Shown one piece after another: positions 36,413 through 47,454 of a DNA stretch of 64,000 nucleotides (the stretch's first letter is position 1; each line of letters starts with the position of its first letter). The translations under genes and the position numbers were made by a program. The notes beneath the pieces are model-generated. The model saw only the letters and a list, made by a program, of their open reading frames with translations, did not search any database and was not told the DNA's origin. Source of the stretch: Heterodera schachtii (taxonomy: Eukaryota > Nematoda > Chromadorea > Rhabditida > Heteroderidae). The stretch lies in contig SIJG01000178.1 of NCBI GenBank assembly GCA_023374025.1, positions 130,030 to 194,029 of the forward strand, in the 5' to 3' direction.

Positions 36413-38530
36413 AAGTCACCAATTCTTCAAAAAAGTTAACCCAATTTTTTAGACCAAATCTGAAATAAAAAAAATTTGGATTTTTGATTTTTCTTTCGAA
36501 ATTGGTTTAGGAATTTTTTTTAATTGTCCCCCTCCAATGCCAAAAATTATCTATTAATTAAGAATTGACTTTGAAAACACTAAACAAGGGCTAAGGTTTC
36601 CAAATTTTTAAATTTTTATTATATGCTAAAACAAAATTATAGTTTTATATAATAAATTTTTTTCCAAAAGTTATTACAAAAAGTTAAAATTTTTCGATTT
36701 TAAACGTGTATTTTTGAAAAAATTCCCTCCTTGGGAGTCCATAAAATATTAATTAGGTTGAATTTGGCGGAATTTAAAGAAACGCACTAGCAAGAATTAA
36801 CTTCACGTCTATAAAGTAAAACAATTTATTAAATAAAAATATAAATAAAATATGCAACCTAAGTTCGAGTACCAATTTTTTATAATTTGGAAAATTGTAA
36901 TAAAAATCAAAAGAAATTCTCGAAAAATTTTCACAAATGCATGAAAAATTATAATTACATTTTCTTTTTAATTTTTATTAAAATTTTTTGTAATTTATTT
37001 TTTTATATAATTTAAAACCGAATTTTTAATAAAATAATCTATTAAATATTTTTTATTCAGGAAAAAATAAATAAAATGGTCAATAAAAGATGTTATTGAA
37101 TATAGAAAATAATTACTTTACATAACAAATGAAAATTAAATAAGATAATGTAATTAAAAAAAATCTGACTAACATTTAATTAAAATTACTTTGCTAAAAA
37201 ATTTAAAAATAAGCACCAAAAATACAGAAATATTAGCATATTTCAAACTAAAATGACTAATATTTGGACTAATATATTAATATAAAAAATGCAGCTGACT
37301 GCAGAATTGGTTGGACACTACGGTACGAGACATGAAATTAATAATAAAATAGATTTAGATAAAGAACATTATATAATTATATAAAAAAGCATAGTATTAA
37401 TCCTATTTTGTCCACAAATGGATTATTATTATTATTTTGCATTATATATTCAAACATAATTCAAAATTTATAAAAATAACAAAATATAAATTTTCAAACA
37501 TTTATTAATCTACTTTCAACAATTTTAAACAGAATCAGAAAAAAAAAAATTAAATTTTAAGATAAAAGTTTTTTTAATTTTATGAAGCAATATTAGTTTG
37601 AAGTTAAGCAAGTTAGGCATGTGAAAAATGCAAAAGTAATTTAAATATTTAATAAATTAATTATTATAAATTTCAAAATTCTTTTATCATTGATATTATT
37701 GAATTCAGATTAAGTTTAATTTTTCGCCAAATATTTTAATTTAATATAAAAACAAAAGTAAAGTAAAATTAAAATAAATCAATATTATTTAAACAATAAA
37801 TTCAAAATTTTTTTATTCAACTAAATGAAAACTATTCCTTTTTTTGTTTTAATTTAACTAGATTGATCATCGTTGATTTCAATATTTTTGAATTTGCTTA
37901 TTATTTTTATTCGTTCAAAATGATGATATTATTTTTAAGTGGATTTTACTTAAAATAAATCTAATTATTTAATTTTATTCTTTTGGTGTATTTAAAGGAT
38001 GTTAAGATAGTCCGTTTGTATGTATTAAAATAAATTTATATTAATAATTGGTTAGTGAATAATTTTCATTTATTATTTTCTGTTGAAAGATTAAAAATTT
38101 TTTTTATTAAATTGTTTATTTTTATTCTTCTTCCTCCATTAACAAATTAGCTCTTAAATTGGTTTTGAGCTATGTACGAGAACATGAGATGAAAAGAAAG
38201 ACCGAAAATTTTCTCACTGAAATTATTAAAAATAAAAAAATAAAAATAAACGACATTAATGCTAAATATTTCTTTGCTTTATGAGTTTATCATATTTTTA
38301 CTATTTATGAATGAATTCAGTAAATCCAAAATTTTTTTTTTTGCATAAATCAGTTTTTACCATTATTTTTATTATTTGTATAGGAAGAATTAATAGATAT
38401 TAATTAATGTGATTTAAAATATTTAATATATTCATGTATTTAGATTGATTTAGTCAACTAAAAAATTATTTACTAAAATAATTATCTTTATTCTATTATT
38501 TATTTTTTTCTTATATCAATTATTTTTTTT
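36413..38530. other. A+T-rich non-coding stretch
   Basis: A small patch at 37290-37330 (CAGCTGACTGCAG and neighbours) is the only G+C-richer word. No frames or repeats were seen. Confidence 0.5.
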
Positions 38531-38620
38531 AATAAATATCCCTTGCTGTTTGCCGTAGTTCTGTTCTTAGCCAGCCAGCACTGTGTGGAATATTTTTTTT
38601 CAGTATTCAAGTACAATGTA
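38531..38620 (+). other. Coding-like islet resembling a signal peptide
   Basis: A frame here reads LLFAVVLFLASQHCVEYFF, a hydrophobic core followed by a small-residue and polar turn, as in a secretory signal peptide. Its G+C content is well above the surroundings up to about 38590. No ATG precedes it within the islet and the frame then runs into low-complexity residues. It could be an exon of a secreted protein or a chance string. Confidence 0.2.
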
Positions 38621-38740
38621 AAATTTAAATGTTTCAATATTAAATTATATATCATTTACATAATTGCATTCTTACATAAAAATTGTATTAAGCAATTGTT
38701 AAATTATTCCTCATTTCCTTTTATCTTTTATTATTTTTAA

Positions 38741-39688
38741 AATTTTAACAATTAATTATGCTATTTGAATTTGCATTATTTTTTAAAATTAAAATATGAA
38801 TTTAAGAAAATCTCTTTTTCTTTTTTAGGTTTATTTGTATACTCAAGAATTAATGAATCATTTATTTTACCTTCCTTTTTTAAAATATTTTGAATATGAA
38901 ATGTATAAAAAATTATTTTGCATCATGCATTGGATTAATAATTTAATGAATAATTTGCAAAATATAATTTTTTAAAATTTTGATTTAAATATAAGATAAA
39001 CGCATCAATTATTATATATATTTAGTATTTTATTTTTATTCATTTATTTTCCTTTAAGTCGTTTAATTTTAATTGATAATTAAAATAATAAATAATTTTA
39101 CTAAAATAATAAGAATTTTCGGCTATATAAAAATGTTTACTATATAATATTTCATTAATTTAAAAATAATAATTATTCATTTAATTTTGTTGTGTTTTCA
39201 TCCTGTTGTCACAATACTTGACTAAGTGCTAATATTTGTTCTTTTTTTTTTGTTAATATGTAAGAATTTTTTTGTGATAAATACTTTCTATTTTTTGGTT
39301 CCAAAATGTTGTCATCACTATTAATCTTATCATACGAATGTATAAAATCTTTTTTCATTATATTTTTTAATTATTCTTTAATTACGATATGATTTTTTTT
39401 ATTGATAATTTTTTTATATAATAATTTCTAATGCATTTATTTATTGCGATATAAAATAAGAGTTGTTAAAGTGATCAAGTGTATTTCGGAACTTATTAAA
39501 CATTAACGCTTTTTTATGATTTTTGATAAATAAAATATTTTTGAAACATTGGGCTTAAAAAGTTAAAAAAGGTTATAACTTTATTAATTAAATTAAAAAT
39601 TATTTATATTTATATATTCGGTTTATGATACTTCATATTTTTTTTGTTAATATTTTTAAATTTTTAACTTTGTACTTTTGTTAATGGC
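38741..39688. other. A+T-rich non-coding stretch
   Basis: No feature seen. Confidence 0.55.
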
Positions 39689-40071
39689 GCGACATTTGAG
39701 GAATTTAATGAAAATTTTTTAAAATATTATAAAAATTATGTAATAAGCTCAAAATTCGGCAAATTTAAATCTGCTTTTTCTCACAAAATCTCAAAAAACG
39801 ATAGATGAAACAATAAATAAAATTCATTTCTCAATTTGGTGACCTATTTCTTTAAATCTGTTAATTGAAAAAAACAGAATTCACTTGAACTTTTTTTTCT
39901 GTATTAAAGATTGTTTTTTTAAATTTTAATATGAGAAATTAATTACTCAAATAAAAAATATTTCATCGTATATATCTTTTTCTTAGCACATCCATTTACA
40001 TAAAATTCTTTAGTAAAAGCTTATTCTCATCAAGAACTTTCGATTTTTTCATTAAAATCCCCAAATGTCGT
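39689..40071. mobile_element. MITE of about 383 bp with CGACATTTGAGG ends
   Basis: The left end GCGACATTTGAGGAATTTAA and the right end, read inward on the minus strand as CACGACATTTGGGGATTTTA, match over about 30 bp with few differences; both continue with ATGAAAA. No target duplication could be fixed, so the exact tips are uncertain. No coding capacity. The word CGACATTTGAGGA at the left tip is the monomer of the tandem array that starts about 215 bp beyond the right end. Confidence 0.65.
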
Positions 40072-40284
40072 GATACGTTTCTACTATTTAAAACTTTTTG
40101 ACGGCAGTTCCATTAACTGCTATAAAGTTTTTATTTATAATTTTACAAATTACTATGTGTTTATTAATTTATTAATTACTTTTCTTCTAAAAACAATTAT
40201 TATTAATTTTATCACTTTAAATTCATCTCTTGTCGATGTAGAGATTTTGTATCTCATTTTTGGAATTGTCCTATTTATATGGCT

Positions 40285-40571
40285 ACCCGACATTTGAGGA
40301 CCCGACATTTGAGGACCCGACGTTTGAGGATCCCGACATTTGAGAACACAACTTTTGAGGATCCGACATTTGAGGATATCCCCGACATTTGAGGACTTGA
40401 CATTTGAGGACCCGACATTTGAGGACCCGACGTTTGAGGATCCCGACATTTGAGAACACAACTTTTGAGGATCCGACATTTGAGGATATCCCCGACATTT
40501 GAGGACTTGACATTTGAGGATCCGACATTTGAGGATATCCCCGACTTTTGAGGACCCGACATTTGAGGACA
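40285..40571. repeat. Minisatellite of CCGACATTTGAGGAC units with a 110-bp higher-order repeat
   Basis: The basic unit is about 15 bp (CCGACATTTGAGGAC) with variants carrying GTTTGAGGAT, TTTGAGAACACAA and GGATATCC. Positions 40291-40400 and 40401-40510 are identical 110-bp higher-order copies. A third copy (40511-40571) has an internal deletion. Because the units carry no stop on the minus strand, overlapping minus frames of 143, 95 and 81 codons exist here, reading the same word as SSNVG, PQMSG or LKCRV. These are not genes. Perfect identity of the long copies implies a recent duplication. Confidence 0.92.
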
Positions 40572-42921
40572 TAGACATTTTCAAAAAAATTAAATGGAAA
40601 TTTTTTTTATATCATTATAAATGAAGAAAATGCATTTTCCAAAGGCAAATGGAAGCAAATTTGGCAAAAAGTCTTCAAGGACAGCCGGATAATTCCAATC
40701 TTTCTTCTCCACGTACAGCATGTAGTATCAGGATGCTAAGATTTGAGTTTGAGTTTTTGTAATTATCTAACGCGTTGTATAGAATTTATAAGACGATAAT
40801 AGGGGATTACAGTATTAAGATTTCATGAAAAAAGCAAGAAAAAAAAGGTTATATTATTTTAAAGAAGTAATTAAAACAATAAAAAAAAACCTTAAATAAA
40901 TAAATATAATTTAAGTATTTGTAAAACACTATTAAACTCACATTGGGAATTACGAAATTATTTGTATGGAATTTAACTGAAACATAATTTGGCAACAAAT
41001 ACTTAAAAACCGCGTTTAATTTAAACATAAAATAAAATGAAGATAATAATACAGGATTTTAAAAATGCATAAAAAATAAATTCGTTTTATTAATTGGAGA
41101 AAATGATAAAAAATAATAAAATGTGAATTTCAATTCAACAAAGCTAAAAAATGTTTTTACAAAATTTAAGTGTATTTAATAATCGGTAAATAGTTAAAAG
41201 GGAAATTAAAATTGTTTTTCTTTATTTGCAAATTTACTTTAACTCTCTAATCGTTTTATTATTATTGTTTTTATTTACTAAAGTTAAATGAGTATATAAT
41301 TTGGGCTTTCTTTTTTATTAGTTACACCTTAATTAATTTACTTAATGATTTATACAATTTATTTATATTAATTATTTTTTGATAATTCTCTTGTTAAATA
41401 ATTTCCACTAATTTTCTGATTTTAATGCAGAATCTGATGTCTATATTATTTTCAGCATTTTAACGCTTTTTTTTGATTTTCTATTTTAAATTTATATATT
41501 CGCAGGTAATTTAGGCAAGAGCTTTGTATTTAAATTATTTTATAGAAAGGTATATTAAAATATTTAATTTTCAATTTTCCATATATTCTTTTTTTATTTT
41601 GAATGAATTATAAAATTGCAAATTGTTACATAGTTAAAATACAAATAAAAATTCATGCGTATTTGTGATGCAAAAAGATAACTTTTCTATATCTGCTTGA
41701 TTTATAATTTAAAATGTATTTTTTGTTGCCAAAATATTTTGATTAATTTGAAATAAATTGAAATAAATTTTTATTACCTGGTTTAATTAATTTATTCACA
41801 AATATTTAAATTGTTATTGATTTGTTTATATTGTAGGATTTTGATGTTTTTAAATATTAATAAACAATTTTTTTTTCAAAAAATTTAAAATATTTCATTT
41901 TTTTGAATGTAATTTATGTGCTTTTTCGTAGTTTGTACTATAAAAATAAAAATAAACCAAGAGAAATATAAACCATAATTTTAAGTTTGGTTTAATTATG
42001 ATAAAAAAACAAATCAAGAAATTTATATATTTTTTAACTTTCAAATATTATCTAAGAATTAATTTAAATTTTGATTCTATTGGAGCACTTAAAAAGAACA
42101 AATTCTAAGTCATCTTAAAACTATGGCCTTATTGTTAATAGGTTTTGGGAGAATTCAATTTTCGGAAATTTCATTTGGTTAGCTATGAATCAAATTGTAA
42201 ATATTCGTCTACAAGAAAAAATGATTTATTATTATTTTTATTATTTTTTCAATCACACATTTATATATATACTAATGAATATTTACAATAATATGTAATA
42301 CAAAAAAATAATATTTGTATTTTCAAGAGACTTTTTAGAAAATAGTAAGGTGTAAATTATAAACAGAAAATTAAGCACGCACTAAACTAATTTAAAGAAG
42401 GTTTTAAAAATATATTTGAAAAAATTTAAAACTACCCTACCCGTTGAAACTGGATTCATGACGTTGACAGTATGTTTTTCTTAAACAATCTTTTGTAACC
42501 ATAACTAAAGGTCATTTATTGTGTTTTGTTCATAACTTGTTAAATAATGTTTAATTGATTTTTACAAATATATAATCTTTTTTGTTAATGTTTTTTATTT
42601 ATTTATGTTTTTGCTATTTTTACAATTTCTTCTTTCTTTTTTTGCAATATATTATATTTTCAACATTGTCATTAAAATACATGCGAAAGTTAATTTATTT
42701 ATTTAATTAGATTTGTCAATTGTTATTTTTAATGAATTATTTTGTGATTTAATTTTCAATCCAAATCTAATATATTTATAGTCTCATTGGCAGGATGGTA
42801 AATATTTGTTTTATTTCATTCATTATAAACAAAATTTTAATAAAGTATTTGGGTATAAAAAACATAAGCAATAAGGAATTCCGACTAAAAAATTGTATTT
42901 AAATAATGTATACATATCTGT
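40572..42921. other. A+T-rich non-coding stretch
   Basis: A patch at 40665-40735 has more G+C but no frame. Nothing else was seen. Confidence 0.5.
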
Positions 42922-42971
42922 GCCGCAATTTTCACACTGCCCTCATTTGTTAGCTTTAAGAAAATTGCGGC
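42922..42971. ncRNA. Perfect 12-bp stem hairpin
   Basis: GCCGCAATTTTC and GAAAATTGCGGC pair perfectly across a loop of 26 bases (CACTGCCCTC region). The G+C content of the stem is unusual here. It could be a structured transcript, a relic of element tips or a chance palindrome. No promoter-like context is visible. Confidence 0.25.
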
Positions 42972-43649
42972 GATTTTCCATGCCGAAGAAGCATCTTTAA
43001 TTACGACATAAAATAAATGGGTATAATTTTAATTTTTATATTTTAATTATTTTAATCTCTTAATAATGTATTTTTTCATTTTTCAAATAATATCATTTAA
43101 GAGTATTAAATTACTCAAAAAATTGTTTAAATATAATCAATGTTGTTTTTAATTTTGATGTAGCATTTCATAATAAATATTTGCGTTCATTTAAATAATT
43201 GCTTTACTGCATATTTAAATTCTCAACTTTTTTTGGCGCTCGAATTTGAGCTTTATTTATTTAATCACCTCTGAAAATATATTTTTCCTGATGAGATACA
43301 CACCAACTTGCTTGATTTGATTCACTTCAAATGATAAATCATTTATCATTTTTATTTTGTCCTTAAATCACCGTTATTTTTGTTTGGATTGAAATTTATA
43401 TTTTGTTAGTTACTATAAATTTTTTAAAAGAATACATTGTATTTAATTAGCTAATTTAAAGGCTCAATTTATTGCCATTTGAATTGCGTAAATGAAATAT
43501 AATTATCGTTATGTATAAAAAAATTGTTTTTTTTTGACCAATTTGACACGGAAAATTTTATTTATTAAATTCCATATTAAAATAAATGTTACTCGATTTT
43601 TTAATACATGTTTGTTTTTTTTAAATATTTATTTTGATCGATAATGCAT
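42972..43649. other. A+T-rich non-coding stretch
   Basis: No feature seen up to the hAT target duplication. Confidence 0.55.
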
Positions 43650-43678
43650 CCATGATCCAGGGGTGTCATCGCCAAAAC

Positions 43679-43760
43679 CTAAAAACCGGGCGCACGAGTC
43701 CAAAAACCGGGCAAAAACCGGGCAAAAATTTTCAAAAACCGGGCAAAAAACCGGGCATAT
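43679..43760 (+). repeat. hAT left subterminal array
   Basis: Five direct copies of AAAACCGGGC, spaced by A-rich or short unique words. In hAT elements such words are transposase-binding sites; that role is inferred here from position and repetition. Confidence 0.85.
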
Positions 43761-43801
43761 ATTTTTAGCCAATAATTCAATGTATAACAACGTAAAAACA
43801 T

Positions 43802-44689
43802 TTAAACAACATATTTATCACCACTTTTCACCTGTTTGAGCAAGTTTGGCAATGAAAGAAAATAATTGTGAACATTTAGGCACGAAATTTTTGAATTGAA
43901 TTTGATTGAAATAAGAGAATTCAACAAAGGTATGCCAATACTATTCCTCTCGTCCGTTTTGATGTTCTTGAGAACAGAAAAGACAGATTCACAAAAGGCA
44001 TTGGAAGGGAAAATTGATAGAATTGCAGAGACTAGTGATTTGAGCAGGACAAAATTAGGATTTTTGAAAATAGCCGCCCATTTTTCATCCACGTTTTTCC
44101 TATTGAACCGGTCGCCCTCGAGCTCCTTCGGTGTTTGTTTCAGCTCAGCTATCTCCCCAAACAAAGCATCCATTTCTTCAGCTGACGAACCACAAAAATG
44201 TCTATACGCCTTTCGAACTTTTTCTGATGTTGGCTCAGACTCAAAAATGACCCAATCTCCAATCACTTCATCCGTTTCAGAAAATTGCCGTGACCAGTTG
44301 CCCAAATACTCATACGCGTCCTCGTAAAATTGCTGAAAAATCAAAGCTAAAACAAATATTTAATAAAATAAACACCTTAAAGGCGGCTTCTAATTTGTTT
44401 TTTTGATAAATCGCGCCATCATTTTCCAATTGTTTCAAAAGTTCACTGGTAGTCCCCCGCTCGGTTTTTTGTGAGAATATTTCTTCCGTTTTGGAGAAGT
44501 TACCTGAAATTTAATAATTACAAAAGCACATTCGTTAAAATTCACCCCAAACTCATCACTCGAGATTGAAACGGCTAAATCAGAAATTGCTTCCTCAGCA
44601 CTTGAAATTTGTTCATCGAAATTTTGAGTTGAAGATGATTGTTGAAATGTAACTTTAGAAATGAAATCAGAAATAGATTTTTGTGACAT
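43802..44689 (-). CDS. Truncated hAT transposase, three exons, 262 residues
   Basis: On the minus strand exon 1 runs 44689-44560 (ATG at 44689), exon 2 44503-44376 and exon 3 44332-43802 (stop). Removing introns 44559-44504 (GTGATG...AATTTCAG) and 44375-44333 (GTGTTT...TTTTTCAG) joins the frames without a stop. The joint after exon 1 splits a serine codon; the second lies between codons. Residues 170-235 form the hAT C-terminal dimerisation region: EKWAAIF, then SNAFCESVFSVLKN (196-209), DERN (213-216) and a leucine/isoleucine-rich helix. Residues 45-75, including RGTTSELLKQLEN, weakly resemble the second half of a BED zinc finger without its cysteines and histidines. hAT transposases usually have 500-700 residues; the RNase-H-like core with its D, D and E residues is missing. 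The protein should therefore not cut DNA but could still dimerise with a full transposase. Exon limits are inferred by reading splice signals; an alternative donor for exon 1 breaks the frame. Confidence 0.8.
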
Positions 44690-44818
44690 TCTGCTAAAAC
44701 TAGTGACTGAACAGTAATGTTTAAATGAATTAATAACTTAACAATGAAAATTAGACTATTAATCTTGGCGAAATGTTTAATAAAAATAAAATAAATGAAA
44801 GGAAAACAAGAAAATTGA

Positions 44819-44930
44819 AAAAATTAGGCAAAACCCCAAAAACCGGGCAAAAAACCGGGCAAATTCAAAAACCGGGCAAAAACCGGGCACAGACCCCCAA
44901 AACCGGGCAAATGCCCGGTTTTCCAGGTAA
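44819..44930 (+). repeat. hAT right subterminal array
   Basis: Five copies of AAAACCGGGC lie in the same plus-strand direction as those at the left end, followed by one inverted copy (TGCCCGGTTTT) close to the tip. A symmetrical element would have the right-hand copies inverted. Confidence 0.85.
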
Positions 44931-44950
44931 AATGACACCCCTGCCATGAT

Positions 44951-45929
44951 CTCTCATTTGTTTCGATCACAAAAACATTTTAATTTTCATGAATTGATTG
45001 TTTCTTGTATACTTTTCAAATTTTGTGTGATAAAAATCTAAATTTATTATTTTTATTTTCTGTATTATTCCTTTTTGTTGGAGGATACGCATATTCAAAA
45101 ATTTTTCAGAATTTTTATCGATTTTTGTTAAATAATAGCCAATTTTTTTGACATTTCCTCTTTTCCCATTCGCTAGCTTCCCCCTCCTTTTTATGTACCT
45201 ATGTTAAAAAAACTACATATTATAAAATATATATAAATCGATTACGTTAAAGTCCATAACCTTTTTAAGATTTCATTATTCGTCGCCGAATAGCCATGAA
45301 TGGCTGAACAAATTCTAATGAACTACAAAGTTAAATGAACAATTAAAAATAAAAAGCATAATATTTCTATTTATTTATTATTGATTAAATACATTTAAAC
45401 AAAAAACATATGACATTTGAATTAAACGATAGCTATAATAAAACAAAAAAATCAATTTATTCTTATAATTCGATTGTATATTTTTTGATTTAAAATTTTT
45501 TAAAGTTGTTTTTTTTTTGTTTTTCAAAGAAAGGAATCTGGTGATAAACGAAATTTTAACATTTTTGCAATATTTATCTAAGTTGTGAAAAAAAATTCGT
45601 TTTTAAATATTGCATGCTTATAATTTCTTTTTGTTTTTTTTCTTTATATATATTTGATATCTCTTTTTAGCGATTTTATTTAATCATTCATTAATGTCAT
45701 CATTGTTTTCAGAAGCAAGCAAATTAGTCTAAATTATTTATGTTCAAGACGTTGTCGATCTTCTAATTTTCGGACACTTTTTGTCAATAAGCATTTTTTA
45801 TTTATAGAATGTTATACTGGTCATAAACATATAAATATTCAATTTATGATTTAACTTGTTAACTTAAATAAGTTTCTATGACAGTATCTAGAAATTTTTT
45901 AATTAACTCGTCTCCGAAAATGCAATAGA
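44951..45929. other. A+T-rich non-coding stretch
   Basis: A small hairpin, AGCCAT/ATGGCT with a GA spacer, lies at about 45292-45305. No frame was seen. Confidence 0.5.
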
Positions 45930-45994
45930 CGTAAATCTGGCGTGAACTTATCCGCTGACGTTTTGACTGACGCACTACCTCTGCACCATTAGAC
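45930..45994 (-). pseudogene. tRNA-like relic or SINE head (Met-tRNA style A box)
   Basis: Read on the minus strand, TGGTGCAGAGGTAGTGCGTC resembles a tRNA A box and D arm, followed by AGTC and, after a short interval, AAGTTCACGCC in the place of a B box. The order and spacing suit a tRNA-derived promoter. No full cloverleaf forms: the acceptor strands do not pair and the anticodon arm is degraded. A tRNA-derived short interspersed element is the likeliest source. A 76-codon minus frame (45859-46089) across it is probably not a protein gene. Confidence 0.4.
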
Positions 45995-46084
45995 ACTTGT
46001 AAAGTTGAGGAACAATTGTTCTTTTCTTTAATTATAAAAAAGTTAAAACTTTGGCACGGCATAACTCGGCACTCATACTCATTC

Positions 46085-46195
46085 AGCAAAAAATAAAAAC
46101 AGTTTTCTTAAGAACCCATGGGTGCTCTATCCACCCACCAAATTTCATTCGGAAATCCCACGGACACCCGGGGACCTTCCTTTGTGAGACATTTA
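46085..46195 (-). repeat. G+C-elevated repeat body next to the tRNA-like relic
   Basis: On the minus strand it reads ...GTGTCCGTGGGATTTCCGAA, then TGAAATTTGGTGGGTGG and GAGCACCCATGGGTTC, ending in TCTTAAG. The pattern TTTCC-GA-TGAAATTT-CCCAT-TTAAG parallels the subterminal stretch of Pal1 (about 14600-14665) and Pal2 (about 33960-34020). It may be a piece of a related Tc1-like element. The frames are not convincing. Confidence 0.35.
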
Positions 46196-47454
46196 TAATT
46201 TCAATATTATTTTAAATATTCTTATTGATATAAATTTTTTAAAGATATTATTTTTGAACTTACTTTCTGCTACTCCACAATTGACCCATATTTTATGAAT
46301 TTTGTTGGATTTTCTATGTTTAATTATAATTAAATAAATAATTCATAACTGACAAATTGATACTTTAAGCATTTTAATTTTTTTTATTGTCGACAGCTCA
46401 TCTCAATCAATGATATGACGACTACAATATATATTTTTCAATTTGAAATTATTTTATACTCCTATTTGGCAACTTACAACATTACTTTGTGTTTTATTTT
46501 CAAATAACTTTATCTTTATAATTTCCATATTTTATCACTTTCCTTATTCTAAAATATTTAATATTATAATCACTTTGTTCTCATTTTATTCTCATGCCTC
46601 GTTCTTCTCCTAGGATACACTTTATTTTGAAGTGCTTTTATTATTTTATTGTGTATAATAATTATTATTTTTTTGTGTATAATAATAATTATTTTATTTT
46701 TATTTTTGCATTTTGAAACTTATTATTCGATAATATTATATATCTCTCTCTAATCAATATTTTCTAATTTTAATCTCTTTCTCAAGCTTTGATGTTTTGG
46801 ATTTTGCTAATATTTTATGAGTCCATCATTGAATCAAATGATATTTATTTATTTGTTTAGACTTATAAATGTTATTCTCATTTATTTTTAGTTTACCTTA
46901 TATTACCTGTATTCTTTTAATGAAAAATTCTATTAAGAATATTTTTGTAATAAATTTTATTTATCCAAAAATGGCAGAATTTTAGGAATTGTTTGCCATT
47001 TTTAGGAGATTAATAGAAATTAAAAATACAACTAATTTTAAATATTGAGGTTAAAAATTCTTAAAATTTTTTAAGGTAGCCTTTAACAAAATGGTTAAAA
47101 TGAAATTATTTTCGAAAAAATTATTAGAGAAAATTACGGAAGTTTAATGGTTTTAAAAAACTTTTTGCGACCAATAGTGATACTATTAGGTTTTCTAGTT
47201 TATTTTAATGAATTATGACCATTTAAATCTAAATTTTCAATTAAAATCACTTTCTATTTTATTATTAATTACAAATCAATATATATAATGTTCATATTTT
47301 ATTGAAATCATATAAAAAAACAACCAAAAAATACTAATTTCGTTTCAAATAATTTTTTTTTGTTTCAGGAGAGCTTATATTGGAAATTTCACCATCACCT
47401 TAACACTATCCTTTGTTATAGCGTTTTTTTGCAAATTATAATTTATAAAAATGG
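46196..47454. other. A+T-rich non-coding stretch
   Basis: A short tandem duplication (GTGTATAATAATTATTATTTTTTT-like) lies at 46651-46697. Nothing else was seen. Confidence 0.5.

Larger units (their letters stand above)
43658..44942 (-). mobile_element. hAT-superfamily DNA transposon, 1,285 bp
   Basis: The tips are CAGGGGTGTCAT and its exact reverse complement (12 bp). A perfect 8-bp target duplication, CCATGATC, lies at 43650-43657 and 44943-44950. Both the 8-bp duplication and a C/TAGGGGTG tip are hallmarks of hAT elements. Between the tips and the gene lie arrays of AAAACCGGGCA words. One gene on the minus strand encodes a shortened transposase in three exons. At 1.3 kb the element is well below the length of autonomous hATs (commonly 2.5-5 kb), so it is probably an internally deleted derivative. 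The intact duplication argues for a recent insertion. Confidence 0.95.

Noticed and set aside
40153..40584. Long minus-strand frame with PQMSG/SSNVG/LKCR repeats
   Set aside because: It is the minisatellite read through; other frames are open too and the words are translations of the same 15-bp unit.
41985..41996. GGTTTAATTATG resembling the nematode SL1 spliced leader start
   Set aside because: The match stops after ten bases and the essential ACCCAAGTTTGAG part is absent; no donor or Sm site follows.
43896..44327. 143-codon plus-strand frame inside the hAT element
   Set aside because: It is antisense to exon 3 of the transposase, which carries the recognisable hAT motifs; no family features are visible on the plus strand.
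45859..46089. 76-codon minus frame with a reasonably mixed composition
   Set aside because: It runs across a tRNA-like A/B-box relic and the edge of a dispersed repeat; no splice partners or family motifs were recognised.
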